Assembly (NCBI GenBank): GCA_016711925.1
Contig: JADJSA010000002.1
Location: forward strand, 124,001 to 188,000
Reading direction: 5' to 3'
Length of the DNA stretch: 64,000 bases
Source of the DNA: Candidatus Methylophosphatis haderslevensis
GTDB taxonomy: Bacteria; Pseudomonadota; Gammaproteobacteria; Burkholderiales; Rhodocyclaceae
Below, in pieces: positions 1-9,005 of this stretch. A model generated the notes under the pieces. The model was not told the DNA's origin, did no database searches, and was given only the letters and a program-made list of their open reading frames with translations. Numbering within the stretch: position 1 is the stretch's first letter; every line of letters starts with the position of its first letter. The position numbers and the translations under genes were made by a program.

Positions 1-696
1 CAGGTTGCCGCGTTCGATTTCGGCCACCGTATCGGCCAGTTCGAGCACCGGGTTGGTTACGCCCTGGGCAAGCCAGCGTGCCAGCAGACCGGCCAGGAAC
101 AAGCCCATCAGGGTGATCGCCGCGGCACCCAGCACCAGATCGCGCTTGCGCGCTTCCACATCGGCGCGCGAGATTTCGATGACCACGCTGCCTAGCGGCG
201 GGGCGAGCGCGATGCTGTCGGGCGTGGCGGCGACCTCCTTGTCGAACGGATCGTCGCGCGCCGCCGATTGCTGACCGACCGGCGAGCTGAAGACCAGCCG
301 CTCCCGATCCGCGCTGACCAGACCGGCGCTGCCAGGAAGCGGACGCTGGTTTGCTGCAATGCCCGCCAGCCGGCCCCTTGCGGCAAGCACCTCTCCCGCC
401 GCATCCTGAATCGCCACGCCCGACAGATCGACCTCGCGCATGGTCGAGTCGGCGAGCTGGCGCAGCCGTTCACGATTGCCGGAGAACACGCCGTATTCCG
501 AGGCCACCGCAAGCTGGCGCACCAGCGCATTGCCGCGGCTGAAGATCGATGTCTCGAGATCGGCGATCCGGTTGCGGGTGAAGTACCAGGCCAGCAGGAC
601 GGCGATCAGCGTGGCCGGAATGATCGCGGCCAGCAGCACCCGGGTGCGGATGTCCAGTCGCTTCATGCTGATCGCTTGGGCGGCGCGGGGCGGCAT
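1..696 (-). CDS. BarA-like membrane sensor protein, N-terminal part (cut by window start)
   Basis: The reading frame is open to the window edge, so only the N-terminal 232 residues or so are present. It starts with a short cytoplasmic tail and a membrane helix (LLAAIIPATLIAVLLAWYF), then a periplasmic region of about 150 residues containing LAVASEYGVFSGNRERLRQL, which resembles the BarA-type sCache/DUF2222 sensor domain. A second helix (ITLMGLFLAGLLARWL) runs into what looks like a HAMP start (VTNPVLELADTV). The output domain (histidine kinase or GGDEF/EAL) lies outside. I chose the ATG at 696, 7 nt after the upstream gene's stop and preceded by AAAGAG; the ATG at 666 is an alternative. It is the last visible gene of a receptor/binding-protein/sensor cluster and probably reports on the ligand they handle (inference). 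Confidence 0.75.
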   Translation of the reverse strand, partial: MPPRAAQAISMKRLDIRTRVLLAAIIPATLIAVLLAWYFTRNRIADLETSIFSRGNALVRQLAVASEYGVFSGNRERLRQLADSTMREVDLSGVAIQDAAGEVLAARGRLAGIAANQRPLPGSAGLVSADRERLVFSSPVGQQSAARDDPFDKEVAATPDSIALAPPLGSVVIEISRADVEARKRDLVLGAAAITLMGLFLAGLLARWLAQGVTNPVLELADTVAEIERGNL

Positions 697-703
697 GTCC
701 GTC

Positions 704-1621
704 TCACTCTTTTTCCAGCCTCTGCAGTTCGGCGACCAGGGCCGCCTCCTCCGGCACCTTGAGATCGAGCGAGCGCGCCACCGTGCCATTGATGCTCACC
801 CAGAAGGCGCGCGGGTACTGCGGCGCGGGCAGGCTGCCCGAGGCGAGCGCCCGCAGCACCATCTCGGCCGCCTGGCGGGCGTTCTGCTCCGGCGAGGAAA
901 ACACCGCTGCCAGCGCGCCGGCCCGCACATACGCCGGCGAAAAACCGAATACCGGTTGATTCTTGCGATAGCTGGTCAGCAGCACGTTGGGCAGCGTCGA
1001 GGCGTTGAATACACTGGCATCGGGCAGGGCCAGTATCGAGTCGACTTCGCCGAGCAGCCGCTGCAGCGCCGGGTGCAGCTCGCGCGGCGCATTCACCACT
1101 TCGCGATACAAGGTCAGCCGCTGGTCGCGCGCGACGCCGGCCAGCGCAGCCACCTGCGGATCCCAGTCCGACCCGGCCAGCACACCGACCCGCGATCCAC
1201 CGGGCAGCATCAGCCGGATCAGGTTGAGCTGGCGCGAATAGGGCTGATCGAGAAACACCGCCGACACCGGCCGCGACGGCGTCGCCGCGGCGGCCACCGT
1301 CGCTTCGAACGCCTTGCGCGGCACCAGCGCGGCGACCACTGGCACCGCAGGCGATTCGCGCGCCAGCGCGGCGCCGAGCGCCCGCGTGCCGAGCGTCACG
1401 ATCAGTCCGGCGGCGGCCGGTTTCTCCTTGCGCTCGACCGCTTCGGCGGTCGTGTTCGTGCAATGCACATCTGCACCCAGCGCCTGGCGCAGCTCGCGCG
1501 CCGCATCGGTATACAGGCTGGAATTGTCGGACAGCACGACTTCGATTTCGACGGCTGCGGCGAACACCGGCAGCGCCAGCAGGAACAGCACCGCGCCGAA
1601 TGCGGCCCGCCAGGCGCGCAT
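704..1621 (-). CDS. ABC transporter substrate-binding protein (ABC_sub_bind type)
   Basis: A periplasmic binding protein of about 305 residues. It has a clear Sec signal peptide (FGAVLFLLALPVFAAA) followed by a two-lobed fold typical of the ABC_sub_bind family: VEIEVVLSDNSSLY, then IVTLGTRALGAAL, VLLTSYRKNQPVFGFSPAYV and a C-terminal PRAFWVSINGTVARSL segment. No permease or ATPase is adjacent, so it may serve the neighbouring sensor rather than transport. The start at 1621 sits directly before the signal peptide; an in-frame ATG at 1684 would add 21 residues and begin 8 nt after the receptor stop. The ligand cannot be told from sequence. Confidence 0.8.
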   Translation of the reverse strand: MRAWRAAFGAVLFLLALPVFAAAVEIEVVLSDNSSLYTDAARELRQALGADVHCTNTTAEAVERKEKPAAAGLIVTLGTRALGAALARESPAVPVVAALVPRKAFEATVAAAATPSRPVSAVFLDQPYSRQLNLIRLMLPGGSRVGVLAGSDWDPQVAALAGVARDQRLTLYREVVNAPRELHPALQRLLGEVDSILALPDASVFNASTLPNVLLTSYRKNQPVFGFSPAYVRAGALAAVFSSPEQNARQAAEMVLRALASGSLPAPQYPRAFWVSINGTVARSLDLKVPEEAALVAELQRLEKE

Positions 1622-1692
1622 CGGCCCACCCCGCAGGAGGGCAGGCGCAGCGCGCGCCAGAATCCGGTGGGCCAGATGCCTCATGACCAGCG

Positions 1693-3633
1693 CTAGAACT
1701 CCGTCCGCAGGCTGACGTACCAGAACGGGTCCGCCGGATTGGCCGGCCGGCCCGGCAGGCGCCATTCCTCGTGCCTCGGGCCGCCGTTGATCAGGCCGAC
1801 CGCCAGCTCGTTGTCGGTGCTGCCGGCGCGGAACCGCCAGGCGAGGCGCCCGTCCCAGGTGGTGTAGGAAGGTAGCGACTCGCTGTCCAGCCACTCCGTC
1901 GTGCCGACGTTGATCAGCGAAACCGTCGAGCTGAATCCGCGCCCGTAACGTTGCTGCCAGGTCAGGCTCGCGCTATAAGGCGGCGTGCTGCTGCGGCCGA
2001 TCGGCGCAGCCGACTCGATGCGCGTCAGCGCGTGGCTCCAGATCAGGTCGGTGGAGTCGGTCGGGCGCGCTTTCCATTGCCACTCGATTCCGCGTATGCG
2101 CACGTCGTCCTGCTGGTTGACCAGCAGGCGGGGCAGACCGGAGCGCCTCTGCAGCACCACCAGATCGTTGATGCGCTCGCGGTAAACACGCACGTCGAGC
2201 ACCGACGACATGAACGGCAACCGGCCGAGGTAGCCGATTTCCTGGGTGACGACCTGCTCCGGGTCGAGCCGGCCCTGCGACTGGATGGCGATGAACGGCC
2301 CGAACTCGACTTCGCCCTTTTGCTCCCACAGCGAGGGTTCGCGATAGGCGCGCAACAGGCCGCCGCGCAGCGTGTGCCCGGGCGCGATCTGCCAGTTGGC
2401 GAACAGTCGCGGCGCGAGCCGGGCCGACTGGCCCTCGAACTTTTCGTAGAGTCCGCCCAGGTTGATCAGCAGCGGATCGGCGAGGCGCCACTCGGCATTG
2501 GCGAACACGCGGCCGACCGAGGTCGAACGACCCGGATCGCCGGGGAAGAAACTGTCGCCCGAGACTTCCTCGCGCCGCAGTTCGCCGCCCCACAACAGGC
2601 GCAGGCTGGAAAACGGCCGGAAGTAGTGCTGGACGTCGATATTGTCGCGGTGGGCGACACGGCTGTTGTCGACGGTGGTGAAGGGCGGCGGCAGATCGGG
2701 TACCAGTTGCAGTTCGCGCCCGCGCTCGGTGTTGTGGTAATAGCCGGCACTCCATTCGGCGTCGGGATCGGGCGCGTAGCGCCAGCGCAAATGCACGAAC
2801 TCGTGCAGCGAATCGAGATCGCGCATGCCGTTGCCCGCATCGCCCGCGTAGCCCAGGCCGCGCAGCGAACTGTTGAGCCCGGCGCTGAATGTGATCTCCG
2901 CCCGGCTCGACAGCCGGTAGTCGGCGCGCAGGGTCGCCACCGAATTGCGCCGGTTGTCGGCGATCGCCTTGAAGCCGTCGTCCTGCATGTGCGCGGCCGA
3001 GACGCGCAGCGACAGATCGCCAAAGCTCGCCCCGACACGCGCCGCGGCATCGGCCTGGCCGAGGTTGCCGCCGAGCGCCGAGAGCATCGCCCCGCCATCC
3101 TCGGCGCTGTGGCGGGTGATGATGTTGACCACGGCGAGGAACGCGTTCGATCCGTAGGTGGCGGAACTGGAACCGCGCACGATCTCGATGCGCTCGATCT
3201 CGTCGATGGTGATCGGCAGCCCGCCCCAGTCGACGCCGCCGGCCAGGTAGTTCGAGTACACCGACCGCCCGTCGATCAGCACCTGCATCTTGTTCGAGGC
3301 GAACGACGCGACCAGCCCGTGATAGCCGAGCACCGAGGTATGGCCGCGGTCCTGGACCACCGTGAAGCCGGGCACCAGGCGGAACAGCCGGCCGATGTCG
3401 CGATAGCCGGTGGCGCGGATGAAATCGCGGTCGAGCACCGTCATCGCGGCGGGCGCCTCGGACAAGGGTTGCGGCAAACGCGACGCGGACAGCACCACCG
3501 GCATTTCCTCGAAAAAACCGCTCTCGCTGTCGGGCGCAACCGCCACTGCCTGGTCGGCAAAGAGGCCCACGACCAGCGCAAGGCAGTGGCGCGCAATGTC
3601 ACGGTGCGGAACAGTGTTTCGTGTCGTATTCAT
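1693..3633 (-). CDS. TonB-dependent outer membrane receptor
   Basis: 646 residues. After a signal peptide come the TonB-box/plug region (VVLSASRLPQPLSEAPAAMTVLDR, here split over about residues 46-69), the plug signature NVVNIITR-like (AVVNIITRHS) near residue 170, and a beta-barrel ending in the aromatic terminus WYVSLRTEF, which is the usual outer-membrane insertion signal. The plug style (DIGRLFRLVPGFTVVQDRGH) resembles vitamin B12/colicin-type receptors, but the substrate is unknown. The start at 3633 is preceded by CAGGGA and avoids a Cys-rich non-homologous N-terminal extension. It heads a minus-strand run with the binding protein and the sensor, suggesting one uptake/sensing unit. Confidence 0.9.
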   Translation of the reverse strand: MNTTRNTVPHRDIARHCLALVVGLFADQAVAVAPDSESGFFEEMPVVLSASRLPQPLSEAPAAMTVLDRDFIRATGYRDIGRLFRLVPGFTVVQDRGHTSVLGYHGLVASFASNKMQVLIDGRSVYSNYLAGGVDWGGLPITIDEIERIEIVRGSSSATYGSNAFLAVVNIITRHSAEDGGAMLSALGGNLGQADAAARVGASFGDLSLRVSAAHMQDDGFKAIADNRRNSVATLRADYRLSSRAEITFSAGLNSSLRGLGYAGDAGNGMRDLDSLHEFVHLRWRYAPDPDAEWSAGYYHNTERGRELQLVPDLPPPFTTVDNSRVAHRDNIDVQHYFRPFSSLRLLWGGELRREEVSGDSFFPGDPGRSTSVGRVFANAEWRLADPLLINLGGLYEKFEGQSARLAPRLFANWQIAPGHTLRGGLLRAYREPSLWEQKGEVEFGPFIAIQSQGRLDPEQVVTQEIGYLGRLPFMSSVLDVRVYRERINDLVVLQRRSGLPRLLVNQQDDVRIRGIEWQWKARPTDSTDLIWSHALTRIESAAPIGRSSTPPYSASLTWQQRYGRGFSSTVSLINVGTTEWLDSESLPSYTTWDGRLAWRFRAGSTDNELAVGLINGGPRHEEWRLPGRPANPADPFWYVSLRTEF

Positions 3634-3986
3634 GTTCGAATCCCTGAGGGCGCAGACAGCCGCGAATCTAGCATGCGCAGGGCAAACGTCCCCGGGGCGC
3701 GGACACCATGCCGCACGCTGCAACCATAACCACAATCGGAACGATGCGAATCGGCCACTCGGGCGAGGCGGCAGCCTAGGCGATGCGGACTATGTCGTTC
3801 GATATAGCGATGGCGCCGGGCGGATTGCCGCGACGCCGTCCGGCGCCTGCGCCCGCCGCGGCAATCGGCCTGGAGGCCGCATGGAATGGACTTCTTAAGG
3901 CATGCAAGGCTGCAAGCCGCATGGACAGGGGTTTTCCGGCTTATATCATTGGAGAACCAGCATCCATGCGGCTTGCAGGCCGATGG
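3634..3986. other. Intergenic gap with palindromic repeat copy A
   Basis: 353 bp with no supported gene between the receptor start and the dctM stop. It contains repeat copy A and an extra half-copy of the same motif (GCCGCATGGAA at about 3875-3885). The receptor promoter should lie near 3640-3760 but no convincing -35/-10 pair was found. Confidence 0.6.
3910..3978. repeat. Dispersed palindromic repeat, copy A
   Basis: A perfect 16-bp inverted repeat: CTGCAAGCCGCATGGA at 3910-3925 and its reverse complement at 3963-3978, with a 37-nt spacer. The arm sequence recurs in copies B, C, D and E elsewhere in the window. It follows the dctM stop (read on the minus strand), so it would form a hairpin just downstream of the TRAP operon transcript. 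Confidence 0.75.
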
Positions 3987-5930
3987 TCAGTCGTAAAGCA
4001 CCTTCGGCAACCACAATCCGATCTGCGGGAAAACATACAGCAGCACCAGGGCAAACACCTGGATCGCCATGAACGGCATCATGCCGGCGAAGATCTGGTT
4101 GAGCGTGACATGCGGCGGCGCCACGCCCTTGAGGTAGAACGCGGCCATCGCGACCGGCGGCGACAGGAACGCGGTCTGCAGGTTGAGCGCCACCAGCAGG
4201 CCGAAGAACAGCGGGTCGATGTTGAAGTGGCCGAGCAGCGGAATGAAGATCGGCATGAAGATGACGATGATCTCGGTCCATTCCAGCGGCCAGCCGAGGA
4301 TGAAGATGATGAACTGCGCGAGGATCATGAACTGTATCGGCGTCAGATCCATCGACAGCACGAACTTCTCCACCAGTTCCTGTCCGCCGAGCAGCGCGAA
4401 GGCGGCCGAGAAGATCGACGAGCCGACGAACAGCCAGCACACCATCGCGCTGGTCTTGGCCGTCAGGAACGACGACTCCTTGACGACACCAAGGTTGAGC
4501 CGGCCGTAGGCCGCCGCCAGCAGCGCGCCGCCGAGCGAGCCGACCGCCGCGGCTTCGGTCGGCGTCGCAAGTCCGAAGACGATGGTGCCGAGCACCGCAA
4601 GAATCAGCATGGAAAGCGGAAAGAAGCTCGACAGCAGCATCTTGAAGATTTCCAGCCGGGCGAAGGTCAGCGTCGAGTAGATCGCGCCGAGCGCAGCCAC
4701 ACAGACTGCGAGCGCAATCCAGAACCCGGTCGGTGCCGCACGCGGCAGGCCGGGCGCGGCGGCGCCCGCTGCGGCCGGCTGCGCGACCGCCGCCGATGCG
4801 CCCGGCGCCTTCTCGGCACCCGGCGGTTCCTGCACGGCGCCGCCGCTTGGCTGCGGCTCCTGCAAGCCTTCGGACCCAGGTTCCCGCACGCCTTCGGCGC
4901 GCGGCGTATCGCTGGGCGCAGCCGATTCGGGCAGGCCCGCGCCCATCTCCTGCAGTCCGCCGGTGTCGATCTCGGCCAGTGGCGCGGTCAGCGCCGAGTA
5001 CGACAGCCCCAGCACCAGCGCGACTCCCGCCAGCGGCAGCATGGCGATGCCGAAATGGCGCAGCAGATCGCCCAGCGGCACGTCGGCATTGCGCTTGCCC
5101 TTGAGCGCGCCGAGGATGCCCGGGACGACCCAGTTGCTGATGCCGGTGGAAACCGCCCGGGCGAAGCGCGGCAGGGCGATGTCGCGCTCCAGATCCGGCA
5201 GCGGCGGGGCGAGTTCGGGCTTGAGCTTGGCGACGACGATCACGTAGACGATGTAAAGGCCGGCCAGCATGATGCCGGGGAAGAACGCGCCGGCGTAGAG
5301 CTGCACCACCGATACGCCGGCCGTCGCGCCGTAGACGATCAGCATGACCGATGGCGGAATCAGGATGCCGAGGCAGCCGCCCGCCGTGATGACGCCGGCC
5401 GAAAGACGGATGTCATAGCCGCCGCGGAGCATTGCCGGAAACGCCAGCAGGCCCATCAGCGTGACGACCGCGCCGACGATGCCGGTGGCGGTGGCGAACA
5501 CCGCACAGGTGATCAGTGTGGCAACACCGAGCGAGCCGGGGATGCGCGACAGCGCCAGGTGCAGGCTCTTGAACAGCTTCTCGATCAGGTTGGCGCGCTC
5601 GACCAGATAGCCCATGAAGACGAACAGCGGAATCGAGATCAGCACGTCGTTGGTCATCACCGAGTAGGCGCGCTGCACCATCAGGTCGAGCGTCTGCTGC
5701 ACTGCCAGATCCGGGCTTTGCGAGCGGTAGGCGAGCCAGGCGAACAGCACGCCCATGCCCATCAGGGTGAAGGCGGTGGGGAATCCGGCCATGATCGCCA
5801 CCACCACCAGCGAGAGCATGAGCATGCCCAGATGGCCGTTGGTCCATTGCGACGGTGGCGGCATCATCACCGCAGTGGTAACGACGATCATCGCCATCAG
5901 CGCGAAGCCGAACCACAGTTCCTTTCTCAT
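3987..5930 (-). CDS. dctM: TRAP transporter large permease DctM, with an unusual central insertion
   Basis: The large membrane subunit of a tripartite ATP-independent periplasmic transporter, which carries an organic acid inward driven by an ion gradient. 647 residues against about 430 for a standard DctM. Residues 1-270 and 405-647 carry the usual multi-helix DctM halves (GGCLGILIPPSVMLIVYGA; LGWPLEWTEIIVIFMPIFIP). Between them is an extra stretch with two further hydrophobic segments and a soluble Pro/Ala/Gly/Glu-rich linker (about residues 320-400). Its start overlaps the dctQ stop by 4 nt (ATGA), so translation is coupled. Substrate unknown. Confidence 0.92.
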   Translation of the reverse strand: MRKELWFGFALMAMIVVTTAVMMPPPSQWTNGHLGMLMLSLVVVAIMAGFPTAFTLMGMGVLFAWLAYRSQSPDLAVQQTLDLMVQRAYSVMTNDVLISIPLFVFMGYLVERANLIEKLFKSLHLALSRIPGSLGVATLITCAVFATATGIVGAVVTLMGLLAFPAMLRGGYDIRLSAGVITAGGCLGILIPPSVMLIVYGATAGVSVVQLYAGAFFPGIMLAGLYIVYVIVVAKLKPELAPPLPDLERDIALPRFARAVSTGISNWVVPGILGALKGKRNADVPLGDLLRHFGIAMLPLAGVALVLGLSYSALTAPLAEIDTGGLQEMGAGLPESAAPSDTPRAEGVREPGSEGLQEPQPSGGAVQEPPGAEKAPGASAAVAQPAAAGAAAPGLPRAAPTGFWIALAVCVAALGAIYSTLTFARLEIFKMLLSSFFPLSMLILAVLGTIVFGLATPTEAAAVGSLGGALLAAAYGRLNLGVVKESSFLTAKTSAMVCWLFVGSSIFSAAFALLGGQELVEKFVLSMDLTPIQFMILAQFIIFILGWPLEWTEIIVIFMPIFIPLLGHFNIDPLFFGLLVALNLQTAFLSPPVAMAAFYLKGVAPPHVTLNQIFAGMMPFMAIQVFALVLLYVFPQIGLWLPKVLYD

Positions 5931-6562
5931 TTGGCCGCTCCGTGCGCATGCTCCTGGGCCACCACGAGTTGGTCGAGTGCGGCAATGTCCTCATCCTTGA
6001 CGTGCACCATTTCCTTGAGCTTCTCGACGTCGACTTCCTCGACATCCGCGGTGCGCGAAGGCCATCTGCCAAGCCGGATGCAAATCAGGCAGCGGACAAT
6101 CTCCACCACGCCCTGCAGCAGCAGCAGCGCCCCGGCGACAGGCAGGATGGTCTTGAACGGATAGATCGGCGGACCGTCGGCCGAGATCGACGAATGCTCG
6201 TTGATCGTCCACGCCTGTTCGGCGAACGACCAGCCGGCGTACACAAGCGCAATCGTCCCCGGGATAAAGAAGACGATGTACAGAACCAGATCGATGACCG
6301 CCTGGGTGCGCGGCGAGAAGAAGCCGTAGAGCACGTCGCCGCGCACATGGCCGGCGGTGGCCAGGGTGTAGGCACCGGCCATCATGAACAGCGTGCCGTA
6401 GAGCATGTAGGTGGCGTCGAACACCCACGGATGCGGCTTGTTCAGCACGTAGCGCGAGAAAACTTCGTAACAGATGACCAGGGTGAGAAAGACGATCGCC
6501 CAGGCGAAGACGTGACCGACCTTGGTGCTGATCTTGTCGATCAGCAACAGCAACTTCTGCAT
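5927..6562 (-). CDS. dctQ: TRAP transporter small permease DctQ
   Basis: 211 residues with four predicted helices (FAWAIVFLTLVICYEVFSRY; TYMLYGTLFMMAGAYTL; VIDLVLYIVFFIPGTIALVY; ILPVAGALLLLQGVVEIV), the layout of DctQ, which pairs with DctM in the inner membrane. The C-terminal tail is unusually long and acidic (ADVEEVDVEKLKEMVHVKDEDI). The start at 6562 (MQKLLLLIDKIS) is preferred over an upstream in-frame ATG because GGGAATCTCC precedes it closely and the extension has no family similarity. It sits between dctP and dctM in one operon. Confidence 0.9.
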   Translation of the reverse strand: MQKLLLLIDKISTKVGHVFAWAIVFLTLVICYEVFSRYVLNKPHPWVFDATYMLYGTLFMMAGAYTLATAGHVRGDVLYGFFSPRTQAVIDLVLYIVFFIPGTIALVYAGWSFAEQAWTINEHSSISADGPPIYPFKTILPVAGALLLLQGVVEIVRCLICIRLGRWPSRTADVEEVDVEKLKEMVHVKDEDIAALDQLVVAQEHAHGAAK

Positions 6563-6652
6563 GGGAATCTCCCGGCGGGAAGCGTTGAACGCGTCTTGCT
6601 GCGTAACAGGTGGCTGCGCCCGGCCGGACGCAGCCACCGGCACAACGCCCGA

Positions 6653-7810
6653 TCAGCCTTTCTTGGCGAAGAAGTGATCGTAGGCCATGCGATAACTGAC
6701 CGAGGTGTCGTTCTGCCAGCGCGCGGCGCGGCGCGCGAAGTTGCGCTGCGACTCCAGCACTTTCTTGAACATCGGGTTCTCGGCGGATTTCTTCTCGATG
6801 ACCTTGTCCCACGATTCGAGCTGGGCGCGCAGGATCGAATCGGGCGTCTTGTAGAACTTGACGCCCTGCTTCTCCTGCATCTCGAAGTAGTCCTTGGAAT
6901 AGCGATCGACCGCCTTCCATGACATCTCGGCCGACGCAGCGGAAACCGCATTGGACAGAATCGACTTCAGATCGGCCGGCAGCGAGTCGTACTTCTTCTT
7001 GTTGAAGAGGATCTCGAACTGCTCCGAGCATTGATGGAAGCTCTGCAGCATGCAGACTTTGGCTACATCGGGGAAACCGAGCAGCCGGTCGGAAGATGCG
7101 TTGTTGAACTCGGCCGCATCGAGCAGACCGCGGTCGATCGCCGGCACGATCTCGGCGCCCGGCAACGCGTTCACCGCAACGCCCATGTCGGTGAAGATAT
7201 CGACCGCCAATCCGACCGTGCGGTATTTCAGGCCTTTGAGGTCTTTCGCTTTGGCGATCGGCTTCTTGAACCAGCCCAGCGGCTGCGTCGGCATCGGGCC
7301 GTACAGGAACGACACCACGTCGATTCCCAGGCTCTGATAAATCTCCTGAACCAGCGCCCTGCCGCCGCCATGGTCATGCCAGGCAAGGAGCATGTTCGGG
7401 TCCATGCCAAAGGCCGGACCGGAACCCCACAGCGCCAGCGCGGAATTCTTGCCGTACCAGTACGCGATCACGCCGTGACCGCCATCGAGCGTGCCCTTGC
7501 TGACCGCGTCGAGCAGATCGAACGCCTTGACCACCGAGCCGGATGGCAGCACGTCGATCTTCAGGCGACCGCCGGACATCTCATTGACCAGCTTGGCGTA
7601 GTCGAGCGCGTACTCGTGGAAGATATCCTTCGCCGGCCAGGTCGATTGCCAGCGCAGCGAAATCGGCGACTGGGCCACCGAGATCATCGGGAAACCCAGC
7701 GTGGCTGCGCCGGCGGCCGCAGCCCCGGCACCCGACAGGAACTTCCGGCGCGCAGCGCGAACCGGCTGGGGACTATCGGTCAATTCTTGCTGCGGCAGAC
7801 TCTCTTTCAT
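6653..7810 (-). CDS. dctP: TRAP transporter periplasmic substrate-binding protein DctP (Tat signal)
   Basis: 385 residues. The N-terminus has a twin-arginine signal (AARRKFLSGAGAAAAGAATL), so the protein is probably folded before export. The mature part is a DctP-type extracytoplasmic receptor (ISLRWQSTWPAKDIFHEYA; DLKGLKYRTVGLAVDIFTDMG; LPGAEIVPAIDRGLLDAAEF), including the Arg of LKYRT that usually binds the substrate carboxylate. The start at 7810 is fixed by a perfect AAAGGAGGAG ribosome site 7 nt upstream. First gene of the dctPQM operon. The Tat-type, WYGKN-containing form is common for aromatic or branched organic acid substrates, but the substrate is not determined here. Confidence 0.92.
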   Translation of the reverse strand: MKESLPQQELTDSPQPVRAARRKFLSGAGAAAAGAATLGFPMISVAQSPISLRWQSTWPAKDIFHEYALDYAKLVNEMSGGRLKIDVLPSGSVVKAFDLLDAVSKGTLDGGHGVIAYWYGKNSALALWGSGPAFGMDPNMLLAWHDHGGGRALVQEIYQSLGIDVVSFLYGPMPTQPLGWFKKPIAKAKDLKGLKYRTVGLAVDIFTDMGVAVNALPGAEIVPAIDRGLLDAAEFNNASSDRLLGFPDVAKVCMLQSFHQCSEQFEILFNKKKYDSLPADLKSILSNAVSAASAEMSWKAVDRYSKDYFEMQEKQGVKFYKTPDSILRAQLESWDKVIEKKSAENPMFKKVLESQRNFARRAARWQNDTSVSYRMAYDHFFAKKG

Positions 7811-8219
7811 GTCGACTCCTCCTTTGTGAACTTCTGTCATGCCGGCGATCGTGTGCGCCGGTCGAACCTGAACGAGCCAGTTTTTTGTCCGGCCGATCCT
7901 AGCCTTGGGCAAGGCGGCCGACAAGGGCGGGTAAACCTGTAGCCACGACGGCCACGGGTCGCCGAACGCACCGCGCGCCAGGCCGGCGAGTCTTCGCCAC
8001 GGACGCGATCTAGCGGGCCGCGCCTTACCTGGCCGCGGAAGCATCGATCGACCCGGCCACCGCGTCTGTGCAATGCCGTACCGCGATGCCGCTATGGTAA
8101 GCTCCAGACAGGATTCCGCTGTTGCGCCACGGTTGTCCGGCCCGTCCCTTCCCCCTTGAACAAGCACGCTGCATCCGGCAGCCGGCCGATTGCCGGCAGC
8201 CTGCTGCGGGAGCGACCGA
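7811..8219. other. Divergent regulatory gap between dctP and the IclR gene
   Basis: 409 bp with no supported gene. It must contain both divergent promoters and, by analogy with other IclR loci, the regulator's operator. I see an inverted CCGGCA/TGCCGG pair around 8175-8198 near the IclR start but no well-spaced -35/-10 pair. Confidence 0.5.
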
Positions 8220-8999
8220 TTGTCCGCCTACGAAGCCAAGAACCCGATCCAGGTGATCGAGCGCATGATGAAGCTGCTCGACGTGTTGTCACGCCATTCC
8301 GGCGCGGTCAGCCTCAAGCAGTTGGCGCAGGAGAGCGAACTGCACCCGTCGACCGCGCACCGGATACTGGGGGCGATGACCGCGAGCGGCTTCGTCGAGA
8401 AAGGCGATGCCGGTTCCTACCGGTTGGGTATCAGGCTGCTGGAACTGGGAAACATCGTCAAATCCCGCATCAGCATCCGCGAGGTCGCCATGCCGCCGAT
8501 GCAGCGGCTGCACGAATCGACCGGAGAGAGCGTCAACCTCGGCATTCGCCACGCCAACGAGATCGTCTACGTCGAGCGCACGTCGAGCGGCCGCTCGGCG
8601 GTACGCATCGTGCATATCGTCGGTGCGCGCGCGCCGCTGCATACTACGGCGACCGGCAAGCTGTTCCTGGCCGAGGATTCACCGCAAAGGGTGCGCGATT
8701 ACGCCCGTGAAACCGGCCTGCCGGCGAGCACACCGAATTCGATCGCCAGCCTGCATGCGCTCGAGCGCGAACTGGACAAGGTGCGCCGGCACGGAGTGGC
8801 TTTCGACATGGACGAGGCCGAAACCGGCGTGCGCTGCATTGCGGCCGGCATACGCGACGACAGCGGCGCGCTGGTGGCGGGGCTGTCGTTGTCGACCCCG
8901 GGGGAACGCTTCGATGCGGATCGTGCGCCGCTGATTCGCCAGGCAGCCGAAGAAATCTCGGCCGCCCTGGGATACGTCAAGTCGCCCAGGCGGGCTTGA
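8220..8999 (+). CDS. IclR-family transcriptional regulator
   Basis: 259 residues: an N-terminal winged helix-turn-helix (IQVIERMMKLLDVL, LKQLAQESELHPSTAHRIL, FVEKGDAGSYRLG) and a C-terminal IclR effector-binding domain (LHTTATGKLFLAE; GVAFDMDEAETGVRCIAAGI). The most likely start is the TTG at 8220, seven nt after GGGAG; an ATG at 8190 in the same frame lacks a ribosome site. Divergent to dctPQM, so it probably controls that transporter in response to its substrate or a metabolite (inference). Confidence 0.88.
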   Translation: MSAYEAKNPIQVIERMMKLLDVLSRHSGAVSLKQLAQESELHPSTAHRILGAMTASGFVEKGDAGSYRLGIRLLELGNIVKSRISIREVAMPPMQRLHESTGESVNLGIRHANEIVYVERTSSGRSAVRIVHIVGARAPLHTTATGKLFLAEDSPQRVRDYARETGLPASTPNSIASLHALERELDKVRRHGVAFDMDEAETGVRCIAAGIRDDSGALVAGLSLSTPGERFDADRAPLIRQAAEEISAALGYVKSPRRA

Positions 9000-9005
9000 C
9001 CCAAC

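Noticed and set aside
1951..3729. A 592-codon plus-strand frame over the TonB receptor
   Set aside because: Antisense shadow; the receptor has signal peptide, plug and barrel terminus in the minus frame.
3783..6164. A 793-codon plus-strand frame across the TRAP genes
   Set aside because: Composition (Arg/His/Gln/Asp-rich) is that of antisense to membrane protein codons; dctM and dctQ account for the region.
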